Positions 16,372-25,674 of a DNA stretch of 64,000 bases are shown here, in pieces. Positions within the stretch are counted from its first letter, which is position 1, and each line of letters begins with the position of its first letter. The position numbers and the translations under genes were made by a program. This DNA is from Paracoccus marinus (GTDB lineage Bacteria > Pseudomonadota > Alphaproteobacteria > Rhodobacterales > Rhodobacteraceae). A model generated the notes under the pieces. That model was not told the origin of the DNA and searched no databases. It saw nothing but the letters and a program-made list of their open reading frames with translations. The stretch covers positions 1 through 64,000 of the forward strand of contig NZ_VJYZ01000018.1 of the NCBI RefSeq assembly GCF_007018965.1. Direction: 5' to 3'.

Positions 16372-19158
16372 TCAGCCCACGTCGCGCGCGCGTTCGGCGC
16401 CTTGGGCGATGGCGGCGCGCAGCTTGCGCTCAAGCGCGTCGCGCCGGGGCTGCTGGTGCAGCTTCAGCCCGAAGCTGTCCTTGACATAGAAGCTGTCCAC
16501 CACCTGCGCGCCGAAGGTCGCGATGACGGCGCTTGCGATGCGGATGTGGTTGGCGGCCAGCGTCCGCGTCAGGTCGTAAAGAAGGCCGGGCCGGTCGCGG
16601 GTATCGACCTCGATGATGGTGTAGATGTCGGACCCCTCGTTGTCGAAGGTGACGTGGGTCGGAAAGCGGAAGGCGCGGTCGCGCTTCTTCATCCGGTCGC
16701 GGTCGGCGAAGGCCTCGCGCGGGACGACCTCGCCCGCCAGCGTGCGGTCGATCATCTTCCGCAGCCGTGGCAGCCGGTCGGCGGCATAGGGATGCCCCTG
16801 CTCGTCCTGCAGCCAGAACACCGCGGTCGCATAGCCGTCCCGCGTGGTATAGGTGCGCGCGTCCACGATGTTGGCCCCGACCAGCGCCAGCGCGCCCGCC
16901 AACCGTGAGAAGATGCCGGGGTGGTCGGCCAGCACGAACGCGGCCCGCGTCGCGTCGCGGGCCGTGTCGGGGTGCAGGTCGATGCGGATGTCGTCGGGCC
17001 CCGCCTGCGCCAGCAGCGCCGCGAACACCGCCTGCGTGTCGGCGGGCAGGCCCTGCCAGTAGGTGTCGTAGTGGCGCGACAGCTCGGCCTTGATCGCGCG
17101 CCCGTCCCAGTCCTTGGCGACCAGCATGTGGCGCAGGCTGCGGCGCGATTCATCGACCTGCTGGCTGCGGTTCACCTCTTCCAGGCCGCTTTCCAGCGTC
17201 TGCGCGGTCGCGGTGTAGAGCGTGCGGATCAGGTCCGCCTTCCAGTTGTTCCACGTGCCCGGCCCGACCCCGCGGATGTCACAGACGGTCAGGACCAGCA
17301 GCAGGTCCAGCCGCTTGCGGGTCTTTACCGCCTTGGCGAACCCCTTGAGCGTGCGCGGATCGCCGATGTCGCGCTTTTGCGCGGTGTCCGACATCAGCAG
17401 GTGATTGCGGACCAGCCACTCGATCGTCTCGACCTCGTCGGCGGGCAGCCTCAGCCGGGCGCAGACGCGCCGCGCCATCTGCGCGCCGATGATCGAATGA
17501 TCCTCGGGCAGGCCCTTGCCGATGTCGTGCAGCAGCGTCGCAAGGTAGATGACGCGGCGGTTGATCTTGCCGCCCATCACCTCGGTCACGATCGGCAGGG
17601 TCTCGTCCTGTTTGCCGTGTTCGATCGCGGCGAGGGCGGCGACGCACTGGATCAGGTGCTCGTCCACGGTGAAGTGGTGATAGACGTTGAACTGCATCAT
17701 CGCCACGATCCGCTCGAACTCGGGGATGAAGGCGCCCAGCACGTTCAGCTCGTTCATGCGCCGCAGCGCCCGCTCCGGCTCGCCGTGGCGCAAGAGCACG
17801 TCAAGGAAAATCCGCACCGCCTCGGGGTTCGAGCGCATGCGGTCGTCGATCAGGTCAAGGCTCGACGTCACCGCCCGCATCGCGTCGGGGTGGATCAGGA
17901 TGCCGGTGCGGACGGCTTCTTCAAACAGGCGCAGGATGTTGAGGGGGTCGCGGCGGAACAGGTCGGGGTCGGCGATGGTCAGGCGGCCGTTCAGCTCTCT
18001 GAACCCCTCGCGCAGGTTGCGGCGCCGGCGCAGGAATCGCGACAGCGGCGCGCGGTAAAGGTGGCGGGTTTCCAGCGCGGTCAGGAACACCCGCGTCAGG
18101 TCGCCTACGCGCGTCGCGTGGCGGAAGTAATCCTGCATGAAGATTTCCACGGCCCGCCTGCCATGGCTGTCGTGGTAACCCATGCGGCGCGCCACCTCGA
18201 CCTGCATATCGAAGCTGAGCGCATCGACCGCGCGCCCCGCGATCAGGTGCAGGTGGCAGCGGACCGCCCACAGGAAATCCTCGGCGTTCCAGAAGGTCGC
18301 GTGTTCGTCGCGGGTGAAGAAGCCCAAGTCCACCAGCTCGACCGCGCGGTCCACGCGGTTGATGTACTTGGCGATCCAGTAGAGCGTCTGCAGGTCGCGC
18401 AGGCCGCCCTTGCCCTCTTTCACGTTGGGTTCCAGCACGTAGCGCTGCCCGCCCTGCCGCTGGTGGCGGGCGTCGCGCTCGGCCAGCTTCGCCTCGATGA
18501 ACTGGGGCACGGTGCGCTCGAACAGCTCGGGGCCAAGGCGGTTTCGCAGCTCCTCGGCCGTCAGCGCGTCGCCGCAGACGAGGCGGTGTTCCAGCAGGCT
18601 GGTGCGGATGGTGATGTCGGCGGCGCCGAGTTGCAGGCATTCGTCCACAGACCGCGTCGCCTGCCCGACTTTCAGCTTCAGGTCCCACAGCATGTAAAGA
18701 ATCGATTCGATCGCGCCCTCGGCCCAGCCCGATGGCCGCCACGGCGTCAGGAACAAGAGGTCCACGTCAGAATGGGGCGCCATCTCGGCCCGGCCGTAGC
18801 CGCCGACCGCCATGACGGCCAGCCGCTCGCTGGTGGTCAGGCTGTGCTGGGGGTGCAGGCAGGTGACGGCGACGTGGTGGACGGCGGCCACGACCGCGTC
18901 GGTCACGGCGGCGATGGCGCGCACCGTCTCGCGCGCGGCGCGGGGGTGGGCGGCGAAGCCCGCCAGCACGTCGGCCATCGCCTGCGCCCGCGCGGGCGCG
19001 ATGTGGGCCACGGTCGCGGCCCTGATCTCGCGCGGCTCGGTCAGGCCGTGGAGCGCCAGCTCGAGGGTCGGAATGAAGGTCGCGGGGTCGAACAACGGAT
19101 GCGCCCCGGGCAATGCCGGGGCGCTTTGGGTCGGTTGGGGCAGGGGGCGGTCCGGCAA
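16372..19158 (-). CDS. glnD: PII uridylyltransferase / uridylyl-removing enzyme
   Basis: A 928-residue nitrogen sensor that uridylylates PII when nitrogen is low and removes UMP when glutamine is high. Domains in order: nucleotidyltransferase with GGYGRAEMAPHSDVD at residues 119-133 (D131, D133 metal ligands), a central HD domain (LLHDIGKGLPEDHS), and two C-terminal ACT domains. No ATG lies near the start; TTG at 19158 is the best start, three bases after the lipoprotein stop, implying translational coupling. The first in-frame ATG would remove about 60 residues. Confidence 0.96.
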   Translation of the reverse strand: MPDRPLPQPTQSAPALPGAHPLFDPATFIPTLELALHGLTEPREIRAATVAHIAPARAQAMADVLAGFAAHPRAARETVRAIAAVTDAVVAAVHHVAVTCLHPQHSLTTSERLAVMAVGGYGRAEMAPHSDVDLLFLTPWRPSGWAEGAIESILYMLWDLKLKVGQATRSVDECLQLGAADITIRTSLLEHRLVCGDALTAEELRNRLGPELFERTVPQFIEAKLAERDARHQRQGGQRYVLEPNVKEGKGGLRDLQTLYWIAKYINRVDRAVELVDLGFFTRDEHATFWNAEDFLWAVRCHLHLIAGRAVDALSFDMQVEVARRMGYHDSHGRRAVEIFMQDYFRHATRVGDLTRVFLTALETRHLYRAPLSRFLRRRRNLREGFRELNGRLTIADPDLFRRDPLNILRLFEEAVRTGILIHPDAMRAVTSSLDLIDDRMRSNPEAVRIFLDVLLRHGEPERALRRMNELNVLGAFIPEFERIVAMMQFNVYHHFTVDEHLIQCVAALAAIEHGKQDETLPIVTEVMGGKINRRVIYLATLLHDIGKGLPEDHSIIGAQMARRVCARLRLPADEVETIEWLVRNHLLMSDTAQKRDIGDPRTLKGFAKAVKTRKRLDLLLVLTVCDIRGVGPGTWNNWKADLIRTLYTATAQTLESGLEEVNRSQQVDESRRSLRHMLVAKDWDGRAIKAELSRHYDTYWQGLPADTQAVFAALLAQAGPDDIRIDLHPDTARDATRAAFVLADHPGIFSRLAGALALVGANIVDARTYTTRDGYATAVFWLQDEQGHPYAADRLPRLRKMIDRTLAGEVVPREAFADRDRMKKRDRAFRFPTHVTFDNEGSDIYTIIEVDTRDRPGLLYDLTRTLAANHIRIASAVIATFGAQVVDSFYVKDSFGLKLHQQPRRDALERKLRAAIAQGAERARDVG

Positions 19159-19160
19159 CG

Positions 19161-20363
19161 TCAGAACCCGGCGCCGCCGAAGCTTTGCGGCGCGGGGTCG
19201 ATGATCGTCAGCTGGTTGCCCCGGATCGTGGCGATGGACAGGCCGCGCTGGTTGGTCCCGTCGGGGCGCAGGCGGAAGACGCCGCTGATCCCCTGGAAGC
19301 CGTTCCCCGAGGTCAGGCCCGCCGTCGTCAGCGCGTTCGCGCGCCCCGCCCGCACCAGGGACGCGATGGCCGACACCGCGTCGTAGCCCAGCGTGCCAAG
19401 CTCATGCGGGGCCTCGCCGTAGCTTTGCTGGTAGCGCTGCGAGAACTGAGCGATGCGGGGCAGGTCGGGCACGGCGAACCAGCCGCCCTGCACGCCCGGC
19501 AGTTGCAGCCGCGACGCCGGCACGTCCCAGCGGGTCAGCCCCATCAGCTGGATCGAGCTCGAGGTGACGCCGTTCTTCGCCAGCTCGTCGGTCAGGTAGG
19601 GCAGGACCGAGGGCGAGTTGGCGGTCATGAATACCGCGTCGGCCTGCTTGGCGTTGGCGATCGCGGCGACCTGCGGGACGATTCCGTCGATCCCCTGCTC
19701 GGACACCGGATGGACCGCCTTGCCGGCCAGCGTCGCGCGGTTGCGTGCGATCGCCGCCTCGATCGCGGCGGCGCCGATCTGGCCGGACACGTCGTCCTCG
19801 GCCACGACCAGCACCCGGCGCTTGCCCTGCCGGACGCCGTAGCCGATCAGCCGGTCGGCGGTGTTGTAGAACGTGTTGCCCAGGACAAAGACGTTGCCGC
19901 CCGCGATGTCGCCGTTATTGGAAAACGCAAGGACGTTGACCCGCCCCGCGACCGCCTGCCCGACCGCGTTCGCCGAATCGGCGTGCAGCGGCCCGACGAT
20001 GATCTTGGCGCCTGCCGCCATCGCCTCGTTCGCGCGCGCGACCGCCAGCGCGGGATCCGACCCGGTCTCATAGACTCGCAGGTCGATCCGCGCGCCTTGC
20101 GCGTCGGCGGCGGCCATCTTGGCCGAGTTCACGATCGAGCGCGCGATCCGGTCCAGCTCGGCGCTTTCGCCGCCGCCCGGGACAAGCAGCGCGACTGGGA
20201 CCGGCTGGCTGGGGTCGATCGTCGGGCCGGTCTGCGGCCCCGTCGCGGTGGTCGTTCCGGTGGCGTCGCAGGCGGCGAGGAACGCGACGGAGACGAGCGC
20301 CGCAACCCGCATCAGCGGACGGGACAGGCGCGACAGGCCGCGACGGGGGGCAAGGGCGGTCAT
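19161..20363 (-). CDS. LpoA-like lipoprotein with periplasmic-binding fold
   Basis: A 400-residue lipoprotein. A basic N-terminus and hydrophobic stretch end in the lipobox FLAAC with acylated Cys32. The mature part resembles the periplasmic Leu/Ile/Val-binding fold of penicillin-binding-protein activators (LpoA) and branched-chain ABC receptors: VPVALLVPGGG at the start and AKIIVGPLHADS further on. It likely sits in the outer membrane or periplasm and may stimulate a peptidoglycan synthase. Neighbours support an envelope role: glnD follows at once, then murJ, and rsmI is divergent, as in the common rsmI-yraN-lpoA layout. Confidence 0.85.
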   Translation of the reverse strand: MTALAPRRGLSRLSRPLMRVAALVSVAFLAACDATGTTTATGPQTGPTIDPSQPVPVALLVPGGGESAELDRIARSIVNSAKMAAADAQGARIDLRVYETGSDPALAVARANEAMAAGAKIIVGPLHADSANAVGQAVAGRVNVLAFSNNGDIAGGNVFVLGNTFYNTADRLIGYGVRQGKRRVLVVAEDDVSGQIGAAAIEAAIARNRATLAGKAVHPVSEQGIDGIVPQVAAIANAKQADAVFMTANSPSVLPYLTDELAKNGVTSSSIQLMGLTRWDVPASRLQLPGVQGGWFAVPDLPRIAQFSQRYQQSYGEAPHELGTLGYDAVSAIASLVRAGRANALTTAGLTSGNGFQGISGVFRLRPDGTNQRGLSIATIRGNQLTIIDPAPQSFGGAGF

Positions 20364-20486
20364 GGTGGGGGTCCTGACATTCCTGGGGACGATTTTCCCG
20401 TGCAGGGTAGTCACAGACGGGGTTTGCTGGCAACCTGCCGCGCCGGTCGGGCTTACCCGGAACGGCGCGCACGAAGGGGCAGGAAA

Positions 20487-21389
20487 ATGCAGGACGACGA
20501 TCCATCCACGGTGGCGGGTCCCGGCACCCCCGCGCTGGCCCCCGGCCTGTACCTGGTGGCCACCCCGATCGGCAACGCCCGCGACATCACCCTGCGCGCG
20601 CTGGACATCCTCGCCGGGGCGGACCTGCTCGCGGCCGAGGACACGCGGACGCTGCGTCACCTGATGCAGATCCACGGCATCCCGCTGCGCGGCCGCCGCA
20701 TCGTGGCCCATCACGACCACAATGCCGAAGCGAGCGCCCGGGGCATCCTCGCGGCGGTCCGCGACGGCGCGTCCGTCGCCTACGCGTCCGACGCCGGCAC
20801 GCCGCTGATCGCGGATCCGGGCTTCGAGCTGTCGCGCATGGCCGCGGCCGAAGGCCTGGCGGTGCAGACGGTGCCCGGCGCGTCCGCCCTGCTCGCCGCG
20901 CTCACGCTGGCCGGGCTGCCGACCGACCGCTTTATGTTCGCGGGGTTCGTGCCGTCTGCCAGGGGCGCGCGCCGAAGCTGGCTCGCCGAGGTCGCAGCGG
21001 TGCGCGCGACCGTCGTCATGTTCGACAGCCCGAGGCGCGTTAAGCAAACGTTGGAAGAGTTGTGCGAGATTGATGCGAATCGATCTACGGTGGTGTGCAG
21101 GGAACTGACGAAGAAGTTCGAAGAGGTGCTGCGGGGCACCGCCGCGGAACTGGCGGACCGGATCCCCGACGAAGGACTGCGCGGCGAAGTCGTGATCCTG
21201 CTCGCGCCACCCGCGCAGGTGGCCGTCGGCGACGACGTGCTGCGGGCGGCGCTTGCTGATCGCCTGGAGCGGATGTCGGTCCGGGACGCGGCATCCGAAG
21301 TGGCGGCCGAACACGGCGTGGCAAGGAAGCTTGCCTACGCGCTGGCGGTGGAAATGGGTCGGTCCGACACGGACGCGACCGGGGGGTGA
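20487..21389 (+). CDS. rsmI: 16S rRNA (cytidine1402-2'-O)-methyltransferase
   Basis: A 300-residue tetrapyrrole-methylase-fold enzyme that 2'-O-methylates C1402 of 16S rRNA using SAM. Signatures are LYLVATPIGNARDITLRALD, LLAAEDTRTLRHLM, SDAGTPLIADPGFEL and VPGASALLAALTLAGLPTD. The ATG at 20487 gives the usual N-terminus. First gene of the rsmI-yraN-gshB run, divergent from the LpoA-like lipoprotein. Confidence 0.97.
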   Translation: MQDDDPSTVAGPGTPALAPGLYLVATPIGNARDITLRALDILAGADLLAAEDTRTLRHLMQIHGIPLRGRRIVAHHDHNAEASARGILAAVRDGASVAYASDAGTPLIADPGFELSRMAAAEGLAVQTVPGASALLAALTLAGLPTDRFMFAGFVPSARGARRSWLAEVAAVRATVVMFDSPRRVKQTLEELCEIDANRSTVVCRELTKKFEEVLRGTAAELADRIPDEGLRGEVVILLAPPAQVAVGDDVLRAALADRLERMSVRDAASEVAAEHGVARKLAYALAVEMGRSDTDATGG

Positions 21390-21392
21390 TGG

Positions 21393-21815
21393 ATGGGGCA
21401 GCTTCATTTCGCAGGCATCGACGCAGCGCGGTCTCAGCGCAGCCGGTCCGGCCGGGTCGTGCGCGGCCTTTCGGCCCAGGCCTCCGGCGCGGCTGCCGAG
21501 CGGCTGGTCGAGGATCGATACGCGGCGCTGGGCTGTGCCGTCCTCGCCCGGCGCTGGCGGGGTCCGTCGGGCGAGATCGACCTGATCCTGCGCGACGGCG
21601 CCTGCGTCATCTTCGTCGAGGTCAAGAAATCCGCGACCGTCGACATGGCCGCCGAACGGCTTGGGCGGCGGCAGATGGACCGCATCTGCAACGCCGCGCT
21701 CGAGTTCTGCGAGACGTTGCCGACCGGATCGCTGACGGAAATGCGCTTCGATGCGGCGCTGGTCGACGCCACGGGCAAGGTCGAGATCGTCGAGAACGCG
21801 TTCGGGCAGCACTGA
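21393..21815 (+). CDS. YraN (UPF0102) endonuclease-like protein
   Basis: A 140-residue protein of the UPF0102 family, predicted to have a Holliday-junction-resolvase-like nuclease fold. The typical catalytic core is visible: GEIDLILRDG followed by VIFVEVKKS, with G-E-I-D and E-V-K as active-site residues, preceded by GAAAERLVEDRYAALG. The start is three bases after the rsmI stop, as in most bacteria where the pair is adjacent. The biological role of the family is unsettled. Confidence 0.9.
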   Translation: MGQLHFAGIDAARSQRSRSGRVVRGLSAQASGAAAERLVEDRYAALGCAVLARRWRGPSGEIDLILRDGACVIFVEVKKSATVDMAAERLGRRQMDRICNAALEFCETLPTGSLTEMRFDAALVDATGKVEIVENAFGQH

Positions 21816-21881
21816 GCGTCGCCGCTTGCATCGGTGCAGCGCGCAGGCAACAACCGCGCTGACGAGCAAGGAGTGTCGCGG

Positions 21882-22832
21882 ATGAGCCTGTACGTTGCCC
21901 TGCAGATGGACCCGGTCGAGAACGTCTCGATCACGGCGGATTCGACCTTTCGGATCGGGCTCGAGGCGCAGGCGCGCGGGCACAGGCTGTTCCAGTACAC
22001 CGTCGACCGCCTTTATTTCGACGAGGGCAAGGTGCGCGCCGTCGGCCGTCCGGTCGAGTTGCGGGCCGAGGCGGGGCGCCACGTCCAGTTCGGCGACTGG
22101 GCCGACGTCGATCTGACAGACTTCGACGTGGTCTGGTTGCGGCAGGATCCGCCGTTCGACATGGCCTACGTCACCTCGACCCATCTTCTGGATCGCATCC
22201 ACGGCGAGACGCTGGTGGTGAACGACCCGTTCTGGGTCCGCAACCATCCCGAAAAGCTGCTGGTGCTGGACTTTCCCGACCTCACGCCGCCGACGATGAT
22301 CGCCCGCGATCCGGCGGCGATCCGCGCCTTTCGCGAACGCCACGGCGACATCATCCTGAAGCCGCTTTACGGCAACGGCGGCGCGGGCGTCTTTCACCTT
22401 CGGCCAGGCGATCCGAACCTGTCGTCGCTGCTGGAAACCTTTGCGGGCATCAACCGCGAGCCGATGATCGCGCAGAAATACCTGCCTGCGGTAGTCAGGG
22501 GCGACAAGCGGATCATCCTGGTGGATGGCGAGCCGGTGGGGGCGATCAACCGCGTGCCCGCTGCGGGCGAAGCGCGATCGAACATGCATGTGGGCGGTCG
22601 TCCCGAAAAGGTCGGGCTGACCGACCGGGAACGCGAGATCTGCGCGCGGATCGGACCGGTCCTGCGCGACAAGGGCCAGATCTTCGTGGGTATCGACGTG
22701 ATTGACGGCTGGCTGACCGAGATCAACGTCACCTCCCCCACGGGCATCCAGGAGCTCGAGCGTTTCGACGGCATCAATGCCGCCGCCCTGATCTGGGAGG
22801 CGATCGAGCGTCGCCGGTCTGCGCGGGCCTGA
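21882..22832 (+). CDS. gshB: Glutathione synthetase
   Basis: A 316-residue ATP-grasp enzyme joining gamma-glutamylcysteine to glycine. The N-terminus [19 protein letters not shown], the [20 protein letters not shown] motif, the ATP-grasp segment [14 protein letters not shown] and [13 protein letters not shown] are diagnostic. AAGGAG lies at 21868-21873 before the ATG. Third gene of the rsmI-yraN-gshB run, ending at a strong terminator shared with tsf. Confidence 0.98.
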   Translation: MSLYVALQMDPVENVSITADSTFRIGLEAQARGHRLFQYTVDRLYFDEGKVRAVGRPVELRAEAGRHVQFGDWADVDLTDFDVVWLRQDPPFDMAYVTSTHLLDRIHGETLVVNDPFWVRNHPEKLLVLDFPDLTPPTMIARDPAAIRAFRERHGDIILKPLYGNGGAGVFHLRPGDPNLSSLLETFAGINREPMIAQKYLPAVVRGDKRIILVDGEPVGAINRVPAAGEARSNMHVGGRPEKVGLTDREREICARIGPVLRDKGQIFVGIDVIDGWLTEINVTSPTGIQELERFDGINAAALIWEAIERRRSARA

Positions 22833-22873
22833 TTGGCGGACCTGACCCCTTCAGGCGCGCTGACCCTGCCGAA

Positions 22874-22912
22874 ACGAAGAACGCCGGCCCTCGCGGACCG
22901 GCGTTCGTCGTT
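22874..22912. terminator. Bidirectional terminator between gshB and tsf
   Basis: A long stem built around AACGCCGG and CCGGCGTT, extended outwards by several more pairs with one mismatch, with a loop of about ten bases. It separates the convergent gshB and tsf genes. There is no long T-run on either side, so it may act partly as a transcript-stabilising hairpin. Confidence 0.6.
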
Positions 22913-22929
22913 GCAACCACAGCGGCCGA

Positions 22930-23808
22930 TCAGGCGCCGCTGAGCGTCTTGGCCACTTCCGCGGCGAAATCTTCCTGCTTCTTCTCGATGCCCTCGCCGA
23001 CCTCGACGCGGGCATAGCCCACGACCTCGACGCCCGCCTGCTTTGCGGCTTCGGCGACGGTCAGGTCGGGGTTGATGACGAACTTCTGGCCCAGAAGCGT
23101 CACTTCCTCGAAGAACTTCGCCATCCGGCCGACGATCATCTTCTCGATCACCGCGTCCGGCTTGCCCGACTCGCGCGCCTGCTCGGTCAGGACCGACTTC
23201 TCGCGCTCGATCAGCGACGGGTCCAGATCGTCCTGCGACAGCGAGGCCGGGTTGGTCGCCGCGATGTGCATCGCAATCTGGCGCCCGATCTCGGTGTTGT
23301 CGCCCTTCAGCGCGACCAGCACGCCGATCTTGCCCATGCCCTCGGCGGCCGCGTTGTGGACGTAGCTCACCACCTGGTCGCCGCTGACCGCGACCATGCG
23401 GCGCAGCGACATGTTCTCGCCGATGCGGGCGATCGCGTCGGTCAGGACTTCCGAGACCGGCTTGCCGCCGACCGGGGCGTCGTTCAGCGCCTCGACCGAG
23501 TCCACGTCCAGCGCCGCTTCGGCGATGCTGCGGACCATGTTCTGGAAGTCGACGTTCTTGGCGACGAAGTCGGTTTCCGAGTTCACCTCGACCGCGATGC
23601 CCTTGCCGTCCTTGACGGCGACCGCGACCAGCCCCTCGGCCGCGACGCGGCCCGATTTCTTGGCGGCCTTCGCCAGGCCCTTGGTCCGCAGCCAGTCGAC
23701 CGCGGCTTCCATGTCGCCGTTTGTTTCGGTCAGCGCCTTCTTGGCGTCCATCATGCCTGCGCCAGTGGATTCGCGCAGTTCCTTCACCATCGCGGCGGTA
23801 ACGGCCAT
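22930..23808 (-). CDS. tsf: Translation elongation factor Ts
   Basis: A 292-residue nucleotide exchange factor for EF-Tu. The N-terminal UBA-like segment ([21 protein letters not shown]), then [23 protein letters not shown], are diagnostic, and length is normal. It lies about 90 bases downstream of rpsB on the same strand, the near-universal rpsB-tsf operon. Confidence 0.98.
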   Translation of the reverse strand: MAVTAAMVKELRESTGAGMMDAKKALTETNGDMEAAVDWLRTKGLAKAAKKSGRVAAEGLVAVAVKDGKGIAVEVNSETDFVAKNVDFQNMVRSIAEAALDVDSVEALNDAPVGGKPVSEVLTDAIARIGENMSLRRMVAVSGDQVVSYVHNAAAEGMGKIGVLVALKGDNTEIGRQIAMHIAATNPASLSQDDLDPSLIEREKSVLTEQARESGKPDAVIEKMIVGRMAKFFEEVTLLGQKFVINPDLTVAEAAKQAGVEVVGYARVEVGEGIEKKQEDFAAEVAKTLSGA

Positions 23809-23898
23809 GGATCACTCTCCTGAATATCGGTGTGGGACGGGCGGGACTTAGCCCCGCCCGATGACGTTTGGATGACGCCGGGCGTCATCCCCAGCGGG

Positions 23899-24705
23899 TC
23901 AGGCCGAGGCGCCTTCGGTCGCTTCGGTGGCGTCGGCGGGCTCGGCGTCGGCCAGATCGTCCAGATCCTCGGCCGGCGCGTCGGTCAGCGCGCCAAGGTC
24001 GACGCCCGCCGCACCCATCTGCGCCGACATGCCGTCGAGCGCCGCGCGTGCCGCGAGATCGCAGTAAAGCGCGATCGCGCGCGCCGCGTCGTCGTTGCCC
24101 GGGATGACGTAGTCCACGCCCTTGGGCGAGGCGTTGGTGTCGACGATCGCCACAACCGGGATGCCCAGCTTGTTGGCTTCCAGCACCGCGAGGTCTTCCT
24201 TGGTCACGTCGATGACGAACAGAAGGTCCGGCAGGCCGCCCATGTCGCGGATCCCGCCCAGGCTCGCCTGCAGCTTGGCCTGCTCGCGCTCCATGCCCAG
24301 ACGTTCTTTCTTGGTCAGGCCCTCGGCGCCCTGGTCCATCGCCTCGTCGATCTGCTTGAGGCGCTGGATCGACTGCGAAACGGTTTTCCAGTTGGTCAGC
24401 GTGCCGCCGAGCCAGCGGTGGTTCATGTAGAATTGCGCGGATTTCTCGGCGGCTTCGGCGACGGCGCGCTGCGCCTGGCGCTTGGTGCCGACGAACAGGA
24501 CGCGCCCGCCCTTGGCGACGGTGTCGCGCACGACCTGCAGCGCCGCGTCCAGCATGGGCACGGTCTGCGTCAGGTCGAGAATGTGGATGCCGTTGCGGTC
24601 GCCGTAGATGTATTCGGCCATCCGCGGGTTCCAGCGCTGCGTCTGGTGACCGTAGTGAACGCCAGCTTCAAGCAGCTGACGCATGGAGAAATCGGGAAGC
24701 GCCAT
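23899..24705 (-). CDS. rpsB: 30S ribosomal protein S2
   Basis: A 268-residue ribosomal protein. The N-terminus [20 protein letters not shown], the [11 protein letters not shown] segment and [14 protein letters not shown] are diagnostic. A 40-residue Ala/Asp/Glu-rich C-terminal tail goes beyond the conserved core, as is usual in alphaproteobacteria. The ATG at 24705 is the family start. First gene of rpsB-tsf. Confidence 0.98.
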   Translation of the reverse strand: MALPDFSMRQLLEAGVHYGHQTQRWNPRMAEYIYGDRNGIHILDLTQTVPMLDAALQVVRDTVAKGGRVLFVGTKRQAQRAVAEAAEKSAQFYMNHRWLGGTLTNWKTVSQSIQRLKQIDEAMDQGAEGLTKKERLGMEREQAKLQASLGGIRDMGGLPDLLFVIDVTKEDLAVLEANKLGIPVVAIVDTNASPKGVDYVIPGNDDAARAIALYCDLAARAALDGMSAQMGAAGVDLGALTDAPAEDLDDLADAEPADATEATEGASA

Positions 24706-25018
24706 GTCCATGTCCTTTCCGGTTTGCGCCTTGGCAGGGGATTCAGGGCGTGGTGAGCGCCCCAACCGGTGGACCCGCGACGGATTTCTCCCGCCGAAGG
24801 CCCGCCCCTGCCTGTGAAGTGCGTGCGCCATAGCGCAACTGCCGCCGGGGCGCAAGCGCAGGAAGGGCGGCATTTTAGCGGCAATCGAGGTGCGGGCGGC
24901 CGCCCTTCAACCGAAACTTAACCCGCCTGCGTCAGAAGGGCGGGACGGCTTGTGCAGCGGGGGACCGGGACATGCAAATTCAGGCGCTCCTTCAGGCGCG
25001 TCACACGGCGCGCGTCCG
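24706..25018. promoter_or_regulatory. Divergent regulatory region between rpsB and the che operon
   Basis: About 310 bases without a gene. The left part must contain the rpsB promoter and leader, but I see no clear -35/-10 pair or leader motif. The right part contains a CtrA-like box at 24907-24923 about 95 bases before the first chemotaxis gene. No RNA gene or credible small reading frame is seen. Confidence 0.5.
24907..24923 (+). promoter_or_regulatory. CtrA-like binding site upstream of the chemotaxis operon
   Basis: TCAA at 24907-24910, seven bases, then TTAACC at 24918-24923. The CtrA consensus is TTAA-N7-TTAA(C), so this is a single-mismatch site with correct spacing. CtrA is known to control motility and chemotaxis genes in Rhodobacterales, which fits its place ahead of the che genes. 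Confidence 0.4.
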
Positions 25019-25306
25019 ATGACGGCGACGCTGGTGCTGGCGGAACGGCTGGACCTGCCCGCGGCGCGGCCGCTGGCGCGCGACCTGATTGCCAACGAGG
25101 GCGAGGACCTGGCGATCGACGCGGGCCGGGTGGCGCATCTGGGCGGCCTTGCGCTGCAGCTGCTGATCGCCGCGACGCGGCGGTGGCGGGCCGAGGGGCT
25201 GTGCCTGACGGTCGCGCCGCGCTCGGTGGCGTTCGACGACGCCGTCCGCCTGTTCGGGGTCGCCGAGGGCGACCTGCCCGATGCGGGGGATGCGACATGT
25301 CGCTGA
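25019..25306 (+). CDS. STAS-domain protein of the chemotaxis operon
   Basis: A 95-residue single-domain protein resembling STAS/anti-sigma-antagonist folds: alternating hydrophobic strands and helices with LAIDAGRVAHLGGLALQLLI as the central strand-loop-helix. The Ser that is phosphorylated in many STAS proteins is not evident in that loop (AHLGG). The ATG at 25019 was chosen as the first Met with typical codon bias. It overlaps the cheY start by ten bases and is the first gene of the operon. Its role in chemotaxis is unknown. Confidence 0.75.
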   Translation: MTATLVLAERLDLPAARPLARDLIANEGEDLAIDAGRVAHLGGLALQLLIAATRRWRAEGLCLTVAPRSVAFDDAVRLFGVAEGDLPDAGDATCR

Positions 25307-25665
25307 ACATCCTCGCGGTGGACGACAGCCGCACCATCCGCGACACGCTGCGCATCACGCTGGTGTCGGCGGGCATGATGGTCACCACGGCCGACGACGG
25401 GCTGCACGGGCTGCAGCTTCTGGAGCAGATGGACCGGCCCGACGCCATCATCTCGGACATCAACATGCCGCGGCTGGACGGGTTCGGCTTCATCCGTGCC
25501 GTGCGCGGGATCGAGCATCTCCGGGCGGTTCCGATCCTGGTGCTGACGACCGAAAGCGCGCCCGAGCTGCGGGCGCGGGCCCGCACCGCCGGGGCCACCG
25601 GCTGGATCGTCAAGCCGTTCGATCCGGGCCGGCTGATCCGGTCGCTGCGCCTGGTCGCGGGTTGA
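25297..25665 (+). CDS. cheY: Chemotaxis response regulator CheY (first copy)
   Basis: A 122-residue single receiver domain with no output domain. Acidic pocket D9-D10, phosphoacceptor D54 (IISDINMPRLDG), T84-T85 and K106 (IVKPF) are all present. It would receive phosphate from CheA and act on the flagellar motor or as a phosphate sink. It overlaps the STAS gene by ten bases and precedes cheA by nine. Confidence 0.93.
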   Translation: MSLNILAVDDSRTIRDTLRITLVSAGMMVTTADDGLHGLQLLEQMDRPDAIISDINMPRLDGFGFIRAVRGIEHLRAVPILVLTTESAPELRARARTAGATGWIVKPFDPGRLIRSLRLVAG

Positions 25666-25674
25666 GGGGGCATC

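Noticed and set aside
19161..22589. Very long minus-strand open frame covering the lipoprotein gene and beyond, opposite rsmI-yraN-gshB
   Set aside because: The part right of 20363 is antisense to well-identified genes and is Arg/His/Gly-rich low-quality sequence typical of GC-rich shadow frames. Only the lipoprotein part is real.
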